Source: an uncultured Collinsella sp. (GTDB taxonomy: Bacteria > Actinomycetota > Coriobacteriia > Coriobacteriales > Coriobacteriaceae). Taken from it: a DNA stretch of 23,141 nucleotides. Location: assembly GCA_900552705.1 (NCBI GenBank), contig USAX01000019.1, positions 1 through 23,141 of the forward strand, read 5' to 3'. The position numbers and the translations under genes are program-made. This document shows, piece by piece, positions 6,469 to 13,661 of this stretch (position 1 is its first letter; each line of letters begins with the position of its first letter). Under the pieces are notes generated by a model. That model saw only the letters and a list, made by a program, of their open reading frames with translations. It was not told the DNA's origin and made no database searches.

Positions 6469-7476
6469 CTACTTGCCGTCATCCTGCTGCAGGCTGTCCT
6501 GCTCGCTGAGGCGCGCCTGCCTGCTGGCCATGCGCGCGGGCTTGTCGGGATCGGGTACGGCCGTGGGCATGGGCTCGTCAACATGACCGCCCCACCAGCC
6601 GCCCACAAAGTTGAGCGTGTGGAACACATTGATCACGGCGCCGGGATCAATGTCGCACACCAGCTTGATAATGTCCTGACTCTCGTAGGTCGAGACAACG
6701 GCGTGCAGCAGGTACATCTTTTCGCGGCTGTATCCGCCGATGACCTCGGCACAGCTAATGCCGTGCTGAAAATGGTCAACATAGGCAGTCATGACCTCGT
6801 CTGCCTTGCGCGTCGTGATCTGCAGCGTCACGCGGTCGTAGCGACGATAGAAACTGTCGATGGTCTTGGTCGAAATAAACTGGAACACGATGGAGTACGC
6901 CGCATTGTCCCAGCCAAACATAAAGCCAAAGATCGCCAAGATAAAGCAGTTGAAACCAAAGATAACGCCCCAGATGGTCTTGCCCGTGTGGTTGGAGACC
7001 CACAGCGCGATAAAGTCGGTGCCGCCGGTAGATGCGCCGGACTTGAGCGCGATGGCAGCGCCCAGACCCGAGACCACGCCACCAAAAATGATGAGCATGA
7101 TCTTGTCGCCCAAAAACGGGGCGAAATGAAAGATGTTGAGGAACAGCGATGAGAGCACAACTTGCATCATAGAGAAGATGACGAAGCGCTTGCTAATGCC
7201 GCTCCAGCATAGGAGCGCCACGGGGATGTTGAGCGCGAGCATACCGAGCGAGATGTCGATGTGAACGCCGCCGAGCGAGGTAACGCGATCGAGCAGGACC
7301 GCGACGCCGGTAAGACCGCTCGGAAGCAGGTCGGCGGGCCGAATGAACGCCTGGATCAGGAATGTCTGGAGAACGGCGGAAATGGTGACCGCCACGGCGG
7401 TAATGGCGCGGCGGACGATGGTAAGGCGGCCGAGCACGAGCACGCGGTCCGTGAGCTGATCGATGGCATTCGCCAC
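6469..7476 (-). CDS. YitT family membrane protein (YitT_membrane + DUF2179)
   Basis: 335 aa inner-membrane protein. Five or six hydrophobic segments cover residues about 20-190 (for example AVLQTFLIQAFI, LGMLALNIPVALLCW, IMLIIFGGVVSGLGAAIAL, IFGFNCFILAIFGFMF). A glycine-rich GASTGGTDF loop typical of the family is present. A soluble C-terminal DUF2179 domain follows (about 210-295: TRKADEVMTAYVDHFQHG, then HAVVSTYESQDIIKLV). The charged tail is variable. The transported substrate of this family is not established; amino-acid efflux has been suggested for relatives. The GTG start at 7476 is preceded by AGGGAG at a good distance, with an extended -10 promoter further up. It lies between GntR2 and the HAD gene, so a role in the same pathway is possible but unproven. 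Confidence 0.8.
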   Translation of the reverse strand: MANAIDQLTDRVLVLGRLTIVRRAITAVAVTISAVLQTFLIQAFIRPADLLPSGLTGVAVLLDRVTSLGGVHIDISLGMLALNIPVALLCWSGISKRFVIFSMMQVVLSSLFLNIFHFAPFLGDKIMLIIFGGVVSGLGAAIALKSGASTGGTDFIALWVSNHTGKTIWGVIFGFNCFILAIFGFMFGWDNAAYSIVFQFISTKTIDSFYRRYDRVTLQITTRKADEVMTAYVDHFQHGISCAEVIGGYSREKMYLLHAVVSTYESQDIIKLVCDIDPGAVINVFHTLNFVGGWWGGHVDEPMPTAVPDPDKPARMASRQARLSEQDSLQQDDGK

Positions 7477-7521
7477 GTAGGCTCCCTTCGAAGGCAGATG
7501 TAGTTGTGGGGCATGTCGGCG

Positions 7522-7530
7522 ATTGTAGCA
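7522..7530 (-). promoter_or_regulatory. Extended -10 promoter of the YitT-like gene
   Basis: On the minus strand TGCTACAAT combines the TGn extension with a 5-of-6 -10 box (TACAAT, 7522-7527). There is no clear -35; extended -10 promoters do not need one. It lies 46 bases before the GTG start. Confidence 0.5.
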
Positions 7531-7612
7531 TGGAGCGACAGAGGGCGCCTCAATTCACCCTCTCTCGACAACCAAAACGGGGCCGGTAACCCCACAACCA
7601 AAGGCCCAAATT

Positions 7613-7736
7613 CTAAGTGAGTAGACTTTTCGCAACCTGCCGAGCACAGCCAATAACAGCCACCTCTGTGACCTGCGGTTTTACTAAGGCAGAAACGCTT
7701 TGTGCTCGGCATGCGCCAAAAAGTCTACTCACTTAG
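7613..7736. repeat. 124-bp imperfect inverted repeat, possible MITE
   Basis: Two 36-bp arms (7613-7648 and 7701-7736) are reverse complements except for a patch of about six mismatches in the middle. Outer ends are CTAAGTGAGTAGACTTTT and its complement; inner ends are GCCGAGCACA and its complement. A 52-bp non-palindromic centre lies between. No target duplication or transposase is visible. It fills the gap between the YitT promoter and the HAD 3' end; otherwise that 355-base gap holds only the promoter and the hairpin at 7781. Confidence 0.65.
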
Positions 7737-7780
7737 TCTGAGTCGAAGCCAAACTGATCCAAATTGAAGCCAAAATGGGC

Positions 7781-7828
7781 CAATCCGCCGCGATAAATGC
7801 GCGAATCGGCACTTCTCGCGGCGGATTG
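7781..7828 (-). terminator. Hairpin 3' of the HAD gene, possible terminator
   Basis: A perfect 13-bp stem (7781-7793 with 7816-7828) with a 22-base loop begins 3 bases after the HAD stop codon. On the minus strand it is followed by GGCCCATTTTGG, a poor T-run, so it may protect the 3' end rather than terminate efficiently. Confidence 0.45.
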
Positions 7829-7831
7829 ACG

Positions 7832-8461
7832 CTACAAAGCGGCCAGAATGTCGGTCAGATTATCGATAACGGCATCGGCTCGCGATTGATCGAGGTTGAC
7901 GCCCTCGTGCGGACGCAGTGCCAGGACGCGCGCGCCGGAGCGCTTGCCGGCCTCGATGCCCAAAGGCGAGTCCTCGATAACCAGGCACTCGGTAGGCTCC
8001 ACACCCAGCGCCTCCATGGCACGCAGGTAGATCTCGGGGTCGGGCTTAAATGCACTGCACTCGTGACCGCTGATGGTGTAGTCCAGTACGTCGGTGATAC
8101 CGGCAATCTCCACCAGCTCGTCAATGAGCTCGCGATAGGACGAGCTCGCGATGGCACACTTGACGCCGCGCTCGTGCAGCTCGCGCATCACCGGCTCCGT
8201 CTGCTCGTTGAGCAGCTCGGCATACGGAACAGGGTGAACCGGGCTGTAGACCTGCTTGTACTCAACGCGCAAGTGCTCGCGCAGCTCAACATCGTCGGGC
8301 ACCAGCGACTTCCAGATGGCAGGCTCGTTAGACCCCGAAAGATCGGGGATCTCGTCAAAGTGGAACCCCTTTTCCTCCATAAACGCCACGCGGCGACGGT
8401 TGTAGAACCACTCGGTATCGACCAGCACGCCGTCCATATCAAACAGCACTGCCTTGATCAT
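7832..8461 (-). CDS. HAD-superfamily hydrolase, beta-phosphoglucomutase-like
   Basis: 209 aa cytosolic phosphatase or phosphomutase of the HAD subfamily IA. Visible: motif I DMDGVLVDTE with nucleophile Asp8 and Asp10, an alpha-helical cap (about 15-85), motif II ASSS (about 105-108), motif III Lys139 in FKPDP, and motif IV IEDSPLGIEAG with Glu163-Asp164. Relatives act on sugar phosphates, so dephosphorylation or isomerisation of a hexose phosphate from the deglycases is plausible (inference). The ATG at 8461 is chosen because GGGAGGAG (8468-8475) is optimally spaced from it; an ATG at 8467 is too close. The open frame extends upstream to 8593 only because it reads through a repeat and a terminator. 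It follows SIS2 but is separated from it by that terminator. Confidence 0.8.
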   Translation of the reverse strand: MIKAVLFDMDGVLVDTEWFYNRRRVAFMEEKGFHFDEIPDLSGSNEPAIWKSLVPDDVELREHLRVEYKQVYSPVHPVPYAELLNEQTEPVMRELHERGVKCAIASSSYRELIDELVEIAGITDVLDYTISGHECSAFKPDPEIYLRAMEALGVEPTECLVIEDSPLGIEAGKRSGARVLALRPHEGVNLDQSRADAVIDNLTDILAAL

Positions 8462-8475
8462 ACGCATCTCCTCCC

Positions 8476-8520
8476 ACCTGCCAAAAAGGGACAGGTTTAT
8501 TTTGGTAGGTTTTATCTGGT
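8476..8520. repeat. CTGCCAAAA palindrome, copy 2, abutting the HAD ribosome site
   Basis: Arms ACCTGCCAAAA (8476-8486) and TTTTGGTAGGT (8500-8510) with one G-T mismatch flank AGGGACAGGTTTA. TTTATCTGGT follows, as in copy 1 at 6341-6390. The palindrome touches the HAD Shine-Dalgarno (8468-8475), so in RNA the hairpin would lie directly 5' of it and could affect ribosome access. Confidence 0.75.
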
Positions 8521-8552
8521 GTTTTGCGACGCGACAGACACGCCCCCAAAGC

Positions 8553-8583
8553 AAAAAGGGGACGGGGCGCAAACCCCATCCCC
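8553..8583 (-). terminator. Rho-independent terminator of the PTS-SIS2 operon
   Basis: On the minus strand, GGGGATGGGG (8574-8583) pairs with CCCCGTCCCC (8558-8567) across a 6-base loop, with one G-U pair, followed by TTTTT. It begins about 35 bases after the SIS2 stop. Confidence 0.85.
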
Positions 8584-8617
8584 TCTCAATCAACCCGTAA
8601 GGTCTACTTACTTGTGA

Positions 8618-9601
8618 TTAGTAGGAAAGCTTCCACATGTAGCGACGCATGGTCAGCGGGTGCTGACGGGCCTCGGCGATCTGGTTGCCGTACTCGCGCA
8701 TAACGGCGAGGTGCAGCAGCGGGTTGAAGTAGGTGACGACGCTCGCGGGCACGGCGTCAGCCAGGCCGTAGTCCTTGGAGTCGATCAGAGCGACCTTGGC
8801 GCCCATGCGCTCAAGGAAGGTGAGGGCGCGAGCGTCCATCGGACGGGTAGCACCATCGGACATGAAGAAGACGTAGGGCTTACCCTCGGTGGAAACCTCG
8901 AACGGGCCGTGGAAGTACTCGCCGGTGTTGTAGGCGGCGGCGTCGATCCACTGCATCTCGGTGAACAGGAAGGCGGCGTGAGAATAAGCCATCTTCTCGG
9001 AGGCACCGGAGGCCATGAAGTAGATCATCTTGTCGTCCTTGAAGTCCTCGGCGAACTTCTTGGCGAGCTTCTTGCAGTGCTGAGCGGCGTTCTCGCAGAG
9101 ATCGAAAACGTTGGTGAGGCCAGTGATCATGTCCTCGTAGTGGTCATAGCCCTCGGTCTGCTGAAGGATCTCGAGAGCAAGAGCGATGGCATAGCCGGGC
9201 TTCTCGCACTTGGCAGCGTAGTTGGCGTGGAAGCCGTGGACGATGACGTGGTCGGCGTCGACGGTCAGAGCGGAGCCAGCCTTGTTGGTGAGGGAGACGA
9301 CCGGGCAGTTGTGCTTCTTGGCGGTCTTGTTGGCCTCGACGGTCTCGGGCGTGGAGCCACCGAGGGAGCAGGTGATCACGAAGGTGTGCTCGTTGACCCA
9401 GGAAGGCGTGTCGTAGTTGAACTCGTTAGCGGTGAAGATCTGAACGTTCAGATTGTCCGTGTTGTTGGCCAGGAAGTACTTGGCGGGGTAAAGGTCGGAC
9501 ATGGAAGCGCCGCAGCCGACGAAGGCGACGCTGCGGATCTCGTGGTTGGACAGGACGTCAGCGACGATCTGCTTAGGGAGGTTAAGGTCGATCTCGTACA
9601 T
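8618..9601 (-). CDS. SIS-domain sugar-phosphate deglycase (FrlB/GfrF-like), SIS2
   Basis: 327 aa double-SIS protein, last gene of the PTS operon. Expected to cleave the phosphorylated sugar-amine made by the PTS into hexose phosphate and amine. Visible: VGCGAS (28-33), phosphate loop SLGGSTPETVEA (from residue 79), Glu215 in FTEMQW and His231 in GEYFHGPFE, spaced by 16 as in the catalytic Glu/His pair of GlmS. The C-terminus LTMRRYMWKLSY closely matches that of SIS3 (MTRRYMWKLDY). The start at 9601 is preferred because AAAGGA is 9 bases upstream; the ATG at 9610 would touch that site. In the Salmonella gfr operon a mannose-type PTS is paired with two such deglycases, which supports the reading. 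Fructoselysine, glucoselysine or another fructosamine are alternatives. Confidence 0.82.
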   Translation of the reverse strand: MYEIDLNLPKQIVADVLSNHEIRSVAFVGCGASMSDLYPAKYFLANNTDNLNVQIFTANEFNYDTPSWVNEHTFVITCSLGGSTPETVEANKTAKKHNCPVVSLTNKAGSALTVDADHVIVHGFHANYAAKCEKPGYAIALALEILQQTEGYDHYEDMITGLTNVFDLCENAAQHCKKLAKKFAEDFKDDKMIYFMASGASEKMAYSHAAFLFTEMQWIDAAAYNTGEYFHGPFEVSTEGKPYVFFMSDGATRPMDARALTFLERMGAKVALIDSKDYGLADAVPASVVTYFNPLLHLAVMREYGNQIAEARQHPLTMRRYMWKLSY

Positions 9602-9693
9602 CTGACACATTCCTTTCGATTTGTTGCGGCGTCACATTGCCGGACGCTCGCAGGGTTACCGTGGTTAGGACCGAGTCGCCGGCCCGTTGAGGA

Positions 9694-9722
9694 TGTGACA
9701 AAGGGACAGTCCCTTTGTCACA
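9694..9722. repeat. 29-bp perfect palindrome with GGGAC core
   Basis: TGTGACAAAGGGAC, a central A, then the exact reverse complement, followed on the plus strand by TTTT. It lies inside the PTS operon between IID and SIS2. It is a member of the GGGAC-core set and may partly uncouple SIS2 from the transporter genes. Confidence 0.8.
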
Positions 9723-9737
9723 TTTTGAGAATGGGAA

Positions 9738-9766
9738 CCTGCCTGGGGTATGGGATGCCAGGCAGG
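9738..9766 (-). other. Intra-operon hairpin after PTS IID
   Basis: CCTGCCTGG (9738-9746) pairs with CCAGGCAGG (9758-9766), a 9-bp perfect stem with an 11-base loop, 28 bases after the IID stop. It has no T-run. A stem here could stabilise the upstream PTS message against 3' decay (inference). Confidence 0.5.
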
Positions 9767-9793
9767 CCCCCGGGGGAAAGCGCTGGGTCGCGA

Positions 9794-10627
9794 CTAGGCC
9801 AGGATGCCGGCCGCGGAGAGGGCGATGCCGCCCACAATGGCGATCACGAGAAGCCAACCGGTGTTGACGTTCTTCTTGATGAGCCAGTACATAAGGCCGG
9901 TGAGGCCGAGGGAGATCATCTGGGGCATCATGCCGTCCAGGATGTCCTGAATCACGACGGTGCCCTCAGCGAACTGCAGCGGGGTGGTGGCGCCGATCAG
10001 CGTAGCGATCATGCCGCCCACGGACATAAGACCCACGATGCCGCAGACATACATGAGCTTCTCCATGAGGTCGCCGCCCTGGAGCTTGCTCAGGTACTCG
10101 TGGCCACCCTGGTAGCCGATCTTGGCTGCGAACCAAGTGATCAGCACGGAGGGCACGATGGAGATGAGCATGGCCAGGATCGGGCCCATGATGGAGCCCT
10201 GCTGAGCCAGCTGAACACCCAGGCCAAAGGCGATAACGCGGATGGTGCCCTGGAAGAAGGAGTCACCGATGCCGGAAAGCGGACCCATGAGGGAGGTCTT
10301 GACCGCGTTGATCGAATCGGGATCGAAGTTCTCGGGATCCTTGGCGTACTCCTCCTCCATGGAGGCGGCGAGGCCCAGGACAAAAGCGCTCGTCTGCGGG
10401 GTGCAGTTGTAGAACGCCATGTGACGGTGGTAAGCCTCTTTCTTGGCCTCGAGCTGCTTGGGGTCGGACTCATCCGGATAGAGGCGATCGAGCGTGGGAA
10501 CCATGCCGTAGAGGAAGCCCATGTTCATCTGACGCTCGTAGTTCCAAGAGGCCTGGATGGCCCAGGAGCGCCAGAAGAACTGGCTGACCTTCTTGTTCAG
10601 GGACACGTCCTTGGTTGCGGTTGCCAT
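9794..10627 (-). CDS. PTS system mannose/fructose/sorbose family, IID component
   Basis: 277 aa integral membrane subunit that forms the substrate channel together with IIC. Typical IID features: N-terminal FFWRSWAIQASWNYERQMN, YRHHMAFYNCTPQTSAFVLG-like region near residue 70 (here HRHMAFYNCTPQTS), MGPLSGIGDSFFQGTIR (about 120-135), and a hydrophobic C-terminal half with several membrane segments ending in VGGIALSAAGILA. The start at 10627 (MATATKDV) has AAGGAGG eight bases upstream. Thirteen bases separate it from the IIC stop, so the two are co-translated. A longer frame to 10744 overlaps IIC and is not used. The substrate is not readable from IID alone; genomic context suggests a sugar-amine adduct. 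Confidence 0.9.
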   Translation of the reverse strand: MATATKDVSLNKKVSQFFWRSWAIQASWNYERQMNMGFLYGMVPTLDRLYPDESDPKQLEAKKEAYHRHMAFYNCTPQTSAFVLGLAASMEEEYAKDPENFDPDSINAVKTSLMGPLSGIGDSFFQGTIRVIAFGLGVQLAQQGSIMGPILAMLISIVPSVLITWFAAKIGYQGGHEYLSKLQGGDLMEKLMYVCGIVGLMSVGGMIATLIGATTPLQFAEGTVVIQDILDGMMPQMISLGLTGLMYWLIKKNVNTGWLLVIAIVGGIALSAAGILA

Positions 10628-10640
10628 AGTGTGTTCCTCC

Positions 10641-11435
10641 TTAGTCTTCGTCGTCTTCGAGCGGATCGTAGTCGGAATCGACACCGGCGGCTGCATGGGA
10701 ACCGTTGAACTTGAAGCCCATGAAGACGACAGCCAGGCACACACCGATCAGAGCGACCGCGATAACGGACAGGTTGAGGTAAGCGGCGAGCAGGAAACCG
10801 ATGAACAGGAACGGAGTCATACCCTTCTTGATCATCATGGTGAGCAGCAGGGCCAAGCCGTAGGCGGTCATGATCTTGGTCGAAACGTTAAGACCAGTGG
10901 ACAGCCACTCGGGAACCATGTTGACGATGGCCTGAACCAGGTCGGTGCCAACAAAGACGGCGAGGAAGATCGGCAGGAAGTACATGACGGCGTACAGACC
11001 GGAGCCGGCGCAGATGTGCATGCGGTAGGCGGTCTTGAACTTTCCGTTATCGATCGCGCTATCTGCCACATGGGTGAGGGCGGCGATGATGGAACGGAAC
11101 ACGATGCCGAGGAGCTGACCCAGGACGGCGACCGGGATGGCGATCGTCATGGCGGTCTCGGCGGAAGCATCGGTCAGGCACGCAAAGGCAGCGGCCACGA
11201 TGCCGCCCAGGACCATATCGGGCGGAACGGCGGCGCCGACCTGCACCAGGCCCATGGACACGAGCTCGACGGCGGCACCGACGGCAAGGCCGGTGGGCAC
11301 ATCGCCCAGCAGCAGACCGACGAGCGTAGCGCCAACGAGAGGCTGCTCGAAGTTAAGACGACCGAGCAGGCGGGAGTCCCACATGCAGAACACGCCGACG
11401 AGGCCGACGAGCACCGCACTGATGAACGTATTCAT
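10641..11435 (-). CDS. PTS system mannose/fructose/sorbose family, IIC component
   Basis: 264 aa polytopic membrane permease subunit, pair of IID. Features: MNTFISAVLVGLVGVFCMWD at the N-terminus, the conserved LVGLLLGDVPTGLAVGAAVELVSMG-type region (about 38-62), PPDMVLGGIVAAAFA (about 71-85), and multiple hydrophobic helices through residue 240. An acidic tail (VDSDYDPLEDDED) ends the protein and is not typical of the family core. The ATG at 11435 follows GAAAGGAG. It is 36 bases after the IIAB stop and 13 bases before the IID start, so all three PTS genes form one operon. Confidence 0.9.
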   Translation of the reverse strand: MNTFISAVLVGLVGVFCMWDSRLLGRLNFEQPLVGATLVGLLLGDVPTGLAVGAAVELVSMGLVQVGAAVPPDMVLGGIVAAAFACLTDASAETAMTIAIPVAVLGQLLGIVFRSIIAALTHVADSAIDNGKFKTAYRMHICAGSGLYAVMYFLPIFLAVFVGTDLVQAIVNMVPEWLSTGLNVSTKIMTAYGLALLLTMMIKKGMTPFLFIGFLLAAYLNLSVIAVALIGVCLAVVFMGFKFNGSHAAAGVDSDYDPLEDDED

Positions 11436-11471
11436 ACCCTTCTCCTTTCAGTCAGGCAAAAGCCTGGTTGA

Positions 11472-12395
11472 TTACAGCTTGGCGTCGATGTCGACGCTCT
11501 GATACGTAGGGGTCTGCTGGACGTAGAGCTTGATGCCCATGTCGAGCAGCTGGTTGACGTCGGCCTTCTGGGTGGCGTCGAGGAAGACGGAGCTGTCCTT
11601 GCCGCCGACCTGATCGGCACCGTCGTGGTTGGCGGTGGCGCCCAGGTTGATGGCGTCGAGCTTGTAGCCCTGGCAGAACTGCAGCATCTCGGCCGTGTTG
11701 CCAAAGACGAACATGACGCGCTCGCCGAGGGTGTTGAGCTTGTCCATCTTGGCGAGGGCACGCTCGACGGTGAAGACGTTCAGGCGCACGCCCTGGGGCT
11801 TGGCCAGCTTAAGAGCGCCCTTCTTGATGTCATCGTTGGCGGCAGCGTTGTCGACGACGATGATGCGCTCGGCCTGAACCTTGGTGGTCCAGGTAAAGAC
11901 GACCTGGCCGTGCAGCAGACGGTAGTCAAGACGTGCGAGGACGATCTTGGCGGGACCGGAGCTGTGACGGGACGCCTTGGCCTTCTTGGCGGGAGCCGCG
12001 GCGGCCTCGACCGGTGCGTTGGGGTTGGTCAGACCGGTGCGGGCCTCGTTGATGAGGGCCGCGAGCTCGGCACCCTTGACGGGGACGGGGCTCATAGCGA
12101 GCGTGAGCGCCAGCGGGATGTTGAAACCGCTAACAACCGTGAACTTCGTGCCGTTCTTGGAAAGCTCGACCATGTTGTTGTTGACCGAGCTGCCGAGCAT
12201 ATCGGTCAGCACATAGACGGTGTCGTCCGCGTTAAACGTGGCGATCATGGCGTCCACCTTATTGGTGATGGGCTCCTTGTCGTCACGAGCAAGCGACACG
12301 ACGTGGACGTTCGACACGTCGCCGAGAACCATCTCGAGCGTGTCTTTGGCGCCTGCGGCCAGGCCGCCATGAGATGCGAGAATGATCTGATTCAT
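11472..12395 (-). CDS. PTS system mannose family, fused IIA-IIB component
   Basis: 307 aa cytosolic phosphotransfer protein. IIA (about residues 1-120) takes phosphate from HPr on His9 in ASHG. An Ala/Pro/Lys-rich linker (about 125-148) leads to IIB (about 149-307), phosphorylated at His162 in RLDYRLLHGQVVFTW, which then phosphorylates sugar entering through IIC/IID. This is the ManX-type fusion; the Salmonella gfr PTS for glucoselysine and fructoselysine has separate IIA and IIB. The ATG at 12395 has AAAAGGAGGAGG upstream, a very strong ribosome site. It is first in the operon IIAB-IIC-IID-SIS2, behind a promoter with a perfect -10 and an operator-like palindrome shared with GntR2. Confidence 0.92.
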   Translation of the reverse strand: MNQIILASHGGLAAGAKDTLEMVLGDVSNVHVVSLARDDKEPITNKVDAMIATFNADDTVYVLTDMLGSSVNNNMVELSKNGTKFTVVSGFNIPLALTLAMSPVPVKGAELAALINEARTGLTNPNAPVEAAAAPAKKAKASRHSSGPAKIVLARLDYRLLHGQVVFTWTTKVQAERIIVVDNAAANDDIKKGALKLAKPQGVRLNVFTVERALAKMDKLNTLGERVMFVFGNTAEMLQFCQGYKLDAINLGATANHDGADQVGGKDSSVFLDATQKADVNQLLDMGIKLYVQQTPTYQSVDIDAKL

Positions 12396-12421
12396 CTTGC
12401 CTCCTCCTTTTCGTTATGGTC

Positions 12422-12427
12422 ATTATA
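12422..12427 (-). promoter_or_regulatory. -10 box of the PTS operon promoter
   Basis: A perfect TATAAT on the minus strand, 26 bases before the IIAB ATG. No hexamer at 16-18 bp resembles a -35 (AATATC or similar), so an activator may be needed or RNA polymerase contacts are weak. The operator-like palindrome 12428-12440 sits directly upstream in the spacer. Confidence 0.55.
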
Positions 12428-12440
12428 ACGTCTTATACGT
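12428..12440. promoter_or_regulatory. Operator-like palindrome at the PTS promoter
   Basis: ACGT-CTTAT-ACGT, extended to AACGT/ACGTT at 12427-12441. It matches the palindrome in front of GntR2 at 11 of 13 positions and fills the spacer next to the -10 box, a classic repressor position. GntR2 is the proposed binder (inference). Confidence 0.55.
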
Positions 12441-12466
12441 TGCGGATATTGATAATTAGTATATAA

Positions 12467-12500
12467 ACCGTTCGCGGGTGAAAAACGACCGTTGGCGGGT
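12467..12500. repeat. Direct repeat ACCGTTSGCGGGT, 21 bp apart
   Basis: ACCGTTCGCGGGT (12467-12479) and ACCGTTGGCGGGT (12488-12500) differ at one base and start exactly 21 bp apart, two helical turns. They lie 40-75 bp upstream of the PTS -10 box, on the same DNA face, an arrangement often seen for activator sites. No regulator is assigned. Confidence 0.45.
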
Positions 12501-12578
12501 TTAACGCAATCGAAACGATGGTCTTGGGTAGGCCGGCGCTGGCTGGATAACCCCAGGTCGGACGCCGCGCGCAACCCC

Positions 12579-13661
12579 CTATCGCACGAAGTACCAGGGG
12601 CTTTCCTGCACGGTGGGCTCCAGCGCAATGCCCGTGCGCTCGCGGAACAGATCCATGTCCTGCGATTTCTCCGTCCACCACGCGTTGGGCTTAAAGGTCA
12701 TGCTCTCAACGACATGACCGACAAACACACTGTTGCGCAGCTTGGAAAAGTCGGTGTTCATAATCACGATGGACGCGAGCACCAAAACGATGCCCAGAAC
12801 TTTGATCGCGCCGGCGGGCTCGGCGTAGACACCAATGCCCAGCAGTACGGTGACGACTGTCTCGAATGACATTACGACGGGAACTTTCGACGTCTCGAGC
12901 CCCATGGACAGACCCTGCATATATAAGATGTAAGCCACGGCTGTGGGGATGAGTCCAAAGCCAAGGAACAGCAGCAGCAGCTGTGGCGACATTGCCGCGG
13001 CGACATCCGGCCACGGAGCCGCGATAGCTGCCATAACCGCACCGCCAAAAACAAAGCCCCAAAACGTGACAGCCAGCGGGTGGACCGTCTTGGTTGCTAT
13101 CCGGCTAAACACCGCGAGCGACGCACCACAAAGGCCTGCAATCACGCCCGACGTGACGCCCCAAACCGAAAAATGAAAACCGGAAAGGTCGCCATTGGTC
13201 ACCGCAAGCACACAGCCAACGATGTTAAAGACAATGGCGACGAGCTTGTTGAGGGTCACGTCCTCGCGATAAAGCACGCGGCCGAACATGACGCCAAACA
13301 CCGGCGAGGTGTAGAGCAGCACCGAGGCCGTGGACATGCCCACCTCGCCCATACACTCGTAATAGCAGGTGTTGGCGACGGCTAAACCGACGATACCGAC
13401 AAGCGCGCAGGGAACGAGCTCTTTAGGGCTTGCCTTGAACAGCGTCATGGGACCCGAGGCTTTTCCCTCACGAGCACCTCCCTGGCAACCCATAAATGCC
13501 AAGACCGGAGCCATCAAGACGGCACCCGACAACAGGCGAAAGGCAGCCATGCTCTGGGACGAAACGCCCATGGCTGAGATGCCGTTTACAAAGATTCCGA
13601 TGCTGCCCCACATAAGCGCGGCGATCAGCACCAGCACATAGCCCAGATTGCTCCTCTTCAA
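12579..13661 (-). CDS. DMT-superfamily transporter, EamA family
   Basis: 360 aa membrane protein with two EamA repeats. About ten hydrophobic helices run from GYVLVLIAALMWGSIGIFV at the N-terminus to VLGIVLVLASIVIMNT. The second repeat begins near WGVTSGVIAGLCGASLAV. A soluble C-terminal tail of about 60 residues (SKLRNSVFVGHV to SPWYFVR) is longer than usual for the family. EamA proteins mostly export amino acids or small metabolites, so export of the amine released by a deglycase is possible (inference). The start is taken as TTG at 13661, because GAGGAGG lies 5 bases upstream; the GTG at 13697 has no ribosome site and falls about at the expected transcription start. It precedes the PTS operon in the same direction across a 183-base gap that carries the PTS promoter. 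Confidence 0.8.
   Translation of the reverse strand: MKRSNLGYVLVLIAALMWGSIGIFVNGISAMGVSSQSMAAFRLLSGAVLMAPVLAFMGCQGGAREGKASGPMTLFKASPKELVPCALVGIVGLAVANTCYYECMGEVGMSTASVLLYTSPVFGVMFGRVLYREDVTLNKLVAIVFNIVGCVLAVTNGDLSGFHFSVWGVTSGVIAGLCGASLAVFSRIATKTVHPLAVTFWGFVFGGAVMAAIAAPWPDVAAAMSPQLLLLFLGFGLIPTAVAYILYMQGLSMGLETSKVPVVMSFETVVTVLLGIGVYAEPAGAIKVLGIVLVLASIVIMNTDFSKLRNSVFVGHVVESMTFKPNAWWTEKSQDMDLFRERTGIALEPTVQESPWYFVR

Noticed and set aside
8462..8593. N-terminal extension of the HAD protein
   Set aside because: It would read through the repeat and the SIS2 terminator. A similar peptide (QIKPTK..LSLFGRW) arises wherever this repeat occurs on that strand, so it is a by-product of the repeat.
8660..10708. 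A 682-codon plus-strand open frame
   Set aside because: It is antisense to SIS2, the intra-operon gap and IID. It has low-complexity Gly/Val/Asp/His composition typical of reverse-strand frames.
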